NCBI GenBank assembly: GCA_018656555.1
Contig: JABHZQ010000024.1
Coordinates: 1-64,000, forward strand
DNA length: 64,000 bases
Origin: an archaeon
Lineage (GTDB): Archaea > Nanobdellota > Nanobdellia > SCGC-AAA011-G17 > GW2011-AR17
Direction: 5' to 3'
A model generated the notes under the pieces. The model was not told where the DNA came from, did no database searches, and saw only the letters and a list, made by a program, of their open reading frames with translations. Both the position numbers and the translations under genes were made by a program. This document shows positions 61,236-64,000 of the stretch, in pieces (within the stretch, counting starts at the first letter, position 1; every line of letters begins with the position of its first letter).

Positions 61236-63591
61236 ATTGCTCACCTCCTGAATAAATATGATTTTCCATTTTATTAATTGCTTCAAAATATTTTTGTCTT
61301 CCTCCAAAAGAAGTTATTATTTCTACAGGTGTTCCAAATTTACGTATAGGATTTACTTTTAAAACTTTTAAATCTTCAATATCTTCTATACCTTCATCAG
61401 AGTATTTATCAAGTAAAGCGTTTATGACTGCTTGAGCCTTTTTGTTATATTTTGTAAAATAATCTTTTTTCCTTACATTTTTTACTCTTTCTTTTCTGGT
61501 TAGGGGTTTTTTATCAAAAGCTACATGACAGATTAAATCAAATTCGTCAAAATCTTTACCGACTTCTTGCTTTAATTCATCGATTAATATTCCTTGTTCT
61601 CTTAATTCATTAATAATTATGGATTTTTTATCTGTTTTCTTCCATTTTTTTAAAAAATCATTTAGACAACGATATTCTTTTTTTAGAGTTTTTTTTGTAA
61701 AATCATTTAATGTTTCAGTAATTAACTTTCCATCTTTATCATAATATTGAACTCTTTCATTCAAAACAGTTACCTTCAGATTATTAATGTAATATTTTCT
61801 AGGTTTATCTAGTGATTCCTTTACTAAATAAACTTGAGATTTTACATCATGATAATAAGATTCTAACTCTTCTACTTTTTTAGCTTCCTTTATTTTTAAT
61901 TCTTTTTCTAATTTAGGTTCATAGATTTGAACTGGTTCCCCGTCAAAATCTGGATCTGCAAAAAGATCTGTAACTTGTCTAAAATCCATTATTGTGAAAT
62001 AGTATTTCCCATAATCTTCCCTGATTCTTGTACCTCTTCCTATTATTTGTTTAAATTCAGTCATTGATTTAATAGAACTGTCTAAAACAATTAGTTTACA
62101 AGTTTGGGCATCTACTCCAGTAGTCATTAGCTTTGAAGTGGTCGCAATAACTGGATATTTGCTAGCCGGATCAATAAAATTATCCAATTGGTCTTTACCA
62201 ATTTTATCATCTCCTGTTATTTTGAGGATATAATTAGAATTTTTTGCCATTAAATCTGAATTTTCATTAACTAGGGCCATTCTCATTCTTTCTGCATGAT
62301 CAATATCTACACAGAAGATTATAGATTTTGCAAATCTATCTCCACTATTTTTTAAAAACTCACTTACTTTTTTTGCAACTAATTGAGTTCTATCATCAAT
62401 GACAATATTTCTATCATGATCAGTCATATTATAAACTCTGTCAGGTATTTTATGACCATGTTTATCTTTCATCCCTTTTGTTGGTCTCCACCCTTCAGTA
62501 TCTTTATCTATTGAAATTCTTATCACTTTATAAGGAGCTAAAAAACCATCTTCAATTCCTTGTTTTAAAGAATATGTATAAATTGGATCATTGAAATAAT
62601 CAATATTTGATACTTCAGAGGTTTCTTTGGGTGTGGCAGTCATTCCTATTTGAGTTGCTGTTGAAAAATATTCTAAAATTTCTCTCCATGCAGAATTTTC
62701 TTTAGCGCTTCCACGGTGACACTCATCTATTACTATCAAATCAAAAAAATCTCTAGAAAATTGTCTGAATATATTTTTCCAGTCTTCATTCCCTGTCAAA
62801 CTTTGATATAGTGCAGTATATAATTCATAAGAAGTATCTATCTTTCTATGAGTTACTTTTGTACTTACTCCTTTAAATTTTTTAAAATCATTATTCATTG
62901 CTTGATCAACAAGAATATTTCTATCTGCCAAAAACAAAATTCTCTTTTTTGATTTTGATTTCCATAATTTATAAATAATTTGAGAAGCAACAAAAGTTTT
63001 TCCTGTCCCTGTAGCCATAACCAATAGGATCCTATCTTGCCCTTTAGCTACAGCTTCAACAGTCCTATTAATTGCTACTTCTTGATAATATCTAGGTGTC
63101 TTACCCCTTTCTTCAAGATGATATTCTTGCGTAATGATTTCTTCTTCATCTTCATTAATTCCTTTCCATTTTTTGTAGATATCCCATAATTCTACTGGAC
63201 TGGGAAAACCATCTATAGGTATTTCTCTTTCAATTTTTTTTGATTGCCCAGTTCTATCATGTAAAATAAATCCATCTCCATTAGAACTGAATATAAAAGG
63301 AATATCTAAAATTTCTCCATATTCTATACCTTGTTGTAAACCTGAACCAATTGAATGTTTATTATCTTTAGCCTCTATAACTGCCAGAGGGATATTTGGT
63401 TTATAATAAAGAATATAATCTGCAAATTTCTTTTTACCTCTTGTAATTTTATCTCCCTTGATAATAATCTTGCCACTAGTAAAATAAACTTCTTCTCTAA
63501 TTTGTTTTTTAAGATCCCATCCTGCTGTAACTATTGCAGGAGTAATATATTTAGTACAAATATCTCTTTCAGTCATAGTTTTTTTATTCAT
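61213..63591 (-). CDS. hsdR: Type I restriction endonuclease subunit
   Basis: 792 aa. N-terminal nuclease domain with KKFADYILYY and PLAVIEAKD (the PD-ExK pattern), then a SF2 helicase motor: MATGTGKTF (motif I), VIDECHRG (motif II, DECH), GMTATP (motif III), and TGVDAQTC/QIIGRGTR (motifs V/VI). C-terminal helical part for binding HsdM. Length is normal. First gene of the R-M-S operon; AAGGT precedes the ATG. Confidence 0.93.
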   Translation of the reverse strand: MNKKTMTERDICTKYITPAIVTAGWDLKKQIREEVYFTSGKIIIKGDKITRGKKKFADYILYYKPNIPLAVIEAKDNKHSIGSGLQQGIEYGEILDIPFIFSSNGDGFILHDRTGQSKKIEREIPIDGFPSPVELWDIYKKWKGINEDEEEIITQEYHLEERGKTPRYYQEVAINRTVEAVAKGQDRILLVMATGTGKTFVASQIIYKLWKSKSKKRILFLADRNILVDQAMNNDFKKFKGVSTKVTHRKIDTSYELYTALYQSLTGNEDWKNIFRQFSRDFFDLIVIDECHRGSAKENSAWREILEYFSTATQIGMTATPKETSEVSNIDYFNDPIYTYSLKQGIEDGFLAPYKVIRISIDKDTEGWRPTKGMKDKHGHKIPDRVYNMTDHDRNIVIDDRTQLVAKKVSEFLKNSGDRFAKSIIFCVDIDHAERMRMALVNENSDLMAKNSNYILKITGDDKIGKDQLDNFIDPASKYPVIATTSKLMTTGVDAQTCKLIVLDSSIKSMTEFKQIIGRGTRIREDYGKYYFTIMDFRQVTDLFADPDFDGEPVQIYEPKLEKELKIKEAKKVEELESYYHDVKSQVYLVKESLDKPRKYYINNLKVTVLNERVQYYDKDGKLITETLNDFTKKTLKKEYRCLNDFLKKWKKTDKKSIIINELREQGILIDELKQEVGKDFDEFDLICHVAFDKKPLTRKERVKNVRKKDYFTKYNKKAQAVINALLDKYSDEGIEDIEDLKVLKVNPIRKFGTPVEIITSFGGRQKYFEAINKMENHIYSGGEQFGSFNNN

Positions 63592-63647
63592 TTTTACCTT
63601 GGATTCTTAATAAAGGAAATAAACTCCCATCTTTTAACTCTTTTGCA

Positions 63648-63866
63648 TCATCTCCTTGAATGTTTTTTCTTCATGTGTTCAGATTGATTCTTAAATACAG
63701 TAAGATTACTTTTACTATTACATCCTTTTCCTTTTGAACCATGATGTACGACTTCACTTCTTTTTAATGGCCTACCAATCTTTTTCTCAGCAACCCACCT
63801 GGATACTTGTTTTCCACTATTGGAAAAACACCTATATCCATTTTCATTAACATATGTTTGTGCCAT
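63648..63866 (-). CDS. HNH-like nuclease domain protein
   Basis: 72 aa from ATG 63866 (AGGAGA upstream). The core EVVHHGSKGKGCNSKSNLTVF followed by SEHMKKKH has the H-H...N...H layout of HNH endonucleases with the His pair at VVHH. Small proteins like this occur in homing elements and next to restriction systems. Catalytic activity is not proven. Its start lies 4 nt after the preceding gene's stop. Confidence 0.7.
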   Translation of the reverse strand: MAQTYVNENGYRCFSNSGKQVSRWVAEKKIGRPLKRSEVVHHGSKGKGCNSKSNLTVFKNQSEHMKKKHSRR

Positions 63867-63870
63867 TTTT

Positions 63871-63999
63871 TTATCTCCTATGTTTTGCAACTCTTTTTTG
63901 TCTTGTTACGTTCCCTTTTCCACCTCTGCCATGACCTCTAGACTTAGGTCTATAGTCATAAGCTATTTTTGTTATATCTTCAGGTTTAGGTGGAACATG
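63871..63999 (-). CDS. 3' end of a gene running off the window
   Basis: Open frame from the window edge to TAA at 63871-63873: 42 residues, basic and Gly/Arg-rich (SRGHGRGGKGN). The gene begins beyond base 64000. Nothing can be said of its function; it is in the same operon as the HNH-like gene (4-nt gap). Confidence 0.55.
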   Translation of the reverse strand, partial: HVPPKPEDITKIAYDYRPKSRGHGRGGKGNVTRQKRVAKHRR

Positions 64000-64000
64000 T

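Noticed and set aside
61236-61307. Longer HsdM start at 61307
   Set aside because: The TTG at 61235 has a perfect Shine-Dalgarno at 6 nt; the longer version overlaps hsdR by 95 nt and adds residues unlike HsdM.

Overview
The window looks like the chromosome of a small, AT-rich archaeon, most likely a DPANN lineage of the Woesearchaeota/Pacearchaeota/Nanoarchaeota type. The lineage is inferred from gene style, not from any search. Archaeal markers seen directly are deoxyhypusine synthase, the ribosome-recycling ATPase Rli1/ABCE1, tRNA introns in bulge-helix-bulge (BHB) form, TATA/BRE-like promoters about 25-30 nt before leaderless starts, KaiC-like ATPases and HTH_45/7TM pairs. Genes are tightly packed. 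Nine convergent gene pairs overlap at their 3' ends by 4-19 nt.

Layout. 1-21350: the 3' part (at least 6154 codons) of a giant secreted, membrane-anchored protein with 903-bp tandem beta-helix repeats, three LamG domains, FG-GAP-like and Ig-like modules, followed by a membrane partner with a related ectodomain and a cytosolic coiled-coil protein. 21342-24033 (minus): a ThiI-like protein that has lost its PP-loop motif, then a fold-III PLP decarboxylase coupled to deoxyhypusine synthase. 24190-26314: class II ribonucleotide reductase with a 21-aa Cys/Lys peptide behind a perfect Shine-Dalgarno. 26316-33039: small membrane and Lys-rich proteins, Lgt, a YkgJ-type protein, dUTPase, Rli1, a small zinc ribbon, tRNA-Thr(CGT) and two unknown genes, one behind a structured leader. 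33025-38237: a secreted alpha/beta hydrolase, an HTH_45 + 7TM pair, a candidate ncRNA, a LAGLIDADG endonuclease, tRNA-Leu(TAA) with two introns, tRNA-Thr(GGT) and an acidic Cys-rich surface protein. 38320-44438: glycosyltransferase-like protein, cyclopropane synthase, nucleotide-kinase-like protein, a lipoprotein nuclease and several small membrane proteins. 44440-44624: tRNA-Leu(CAA) with three introns.

44665-48556: RecA/KaiC-like proteins, an Ig-like membrane protein, a tiny TM protein and a rhomboid. 48553-53500 (minus): a tightly coupled five-gene operon coding for a V4R-like sensor, a FIST sensor, a PaaK/LuxE-like acid-activating enzyme, a LuxC-like acyl reductase and an unknown protein. 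It looks like a ligand-sensing plus acid-to-aldehyde pathway. 53582-56940: an NrdR-controlled class III ribonucleotide reductase operon with tandem NrdR boxes, in which the glycyl-radical domain is a separate 61-aa overlapping gene, followed by NrdG. 56947-63999: a LAGLIDADG endonuclease, a RadC-like protein, a complete type I restriction-modification locus (R-M-S), an HNH-like protein and the tail of one more gene.

How the parts fit. Two oxygen-independent ways to make dNTPs (B12-dependent NrdJ; NrdD plus glycyl-radical peptide plus NrdG) plus dUTPase suggest nucleotide self-sufficiency under anoxia. Lgt and a lipobox nuclease, the giant adhesin-like protein and the secreted hydrolase suggest a cell that feeds on or attaches to other cells. 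The most unusual items are the split NrdD, the tRNA-Leu genes with two and three BHB introns, and the FIST/V4R/LuxE/LuxC operon.
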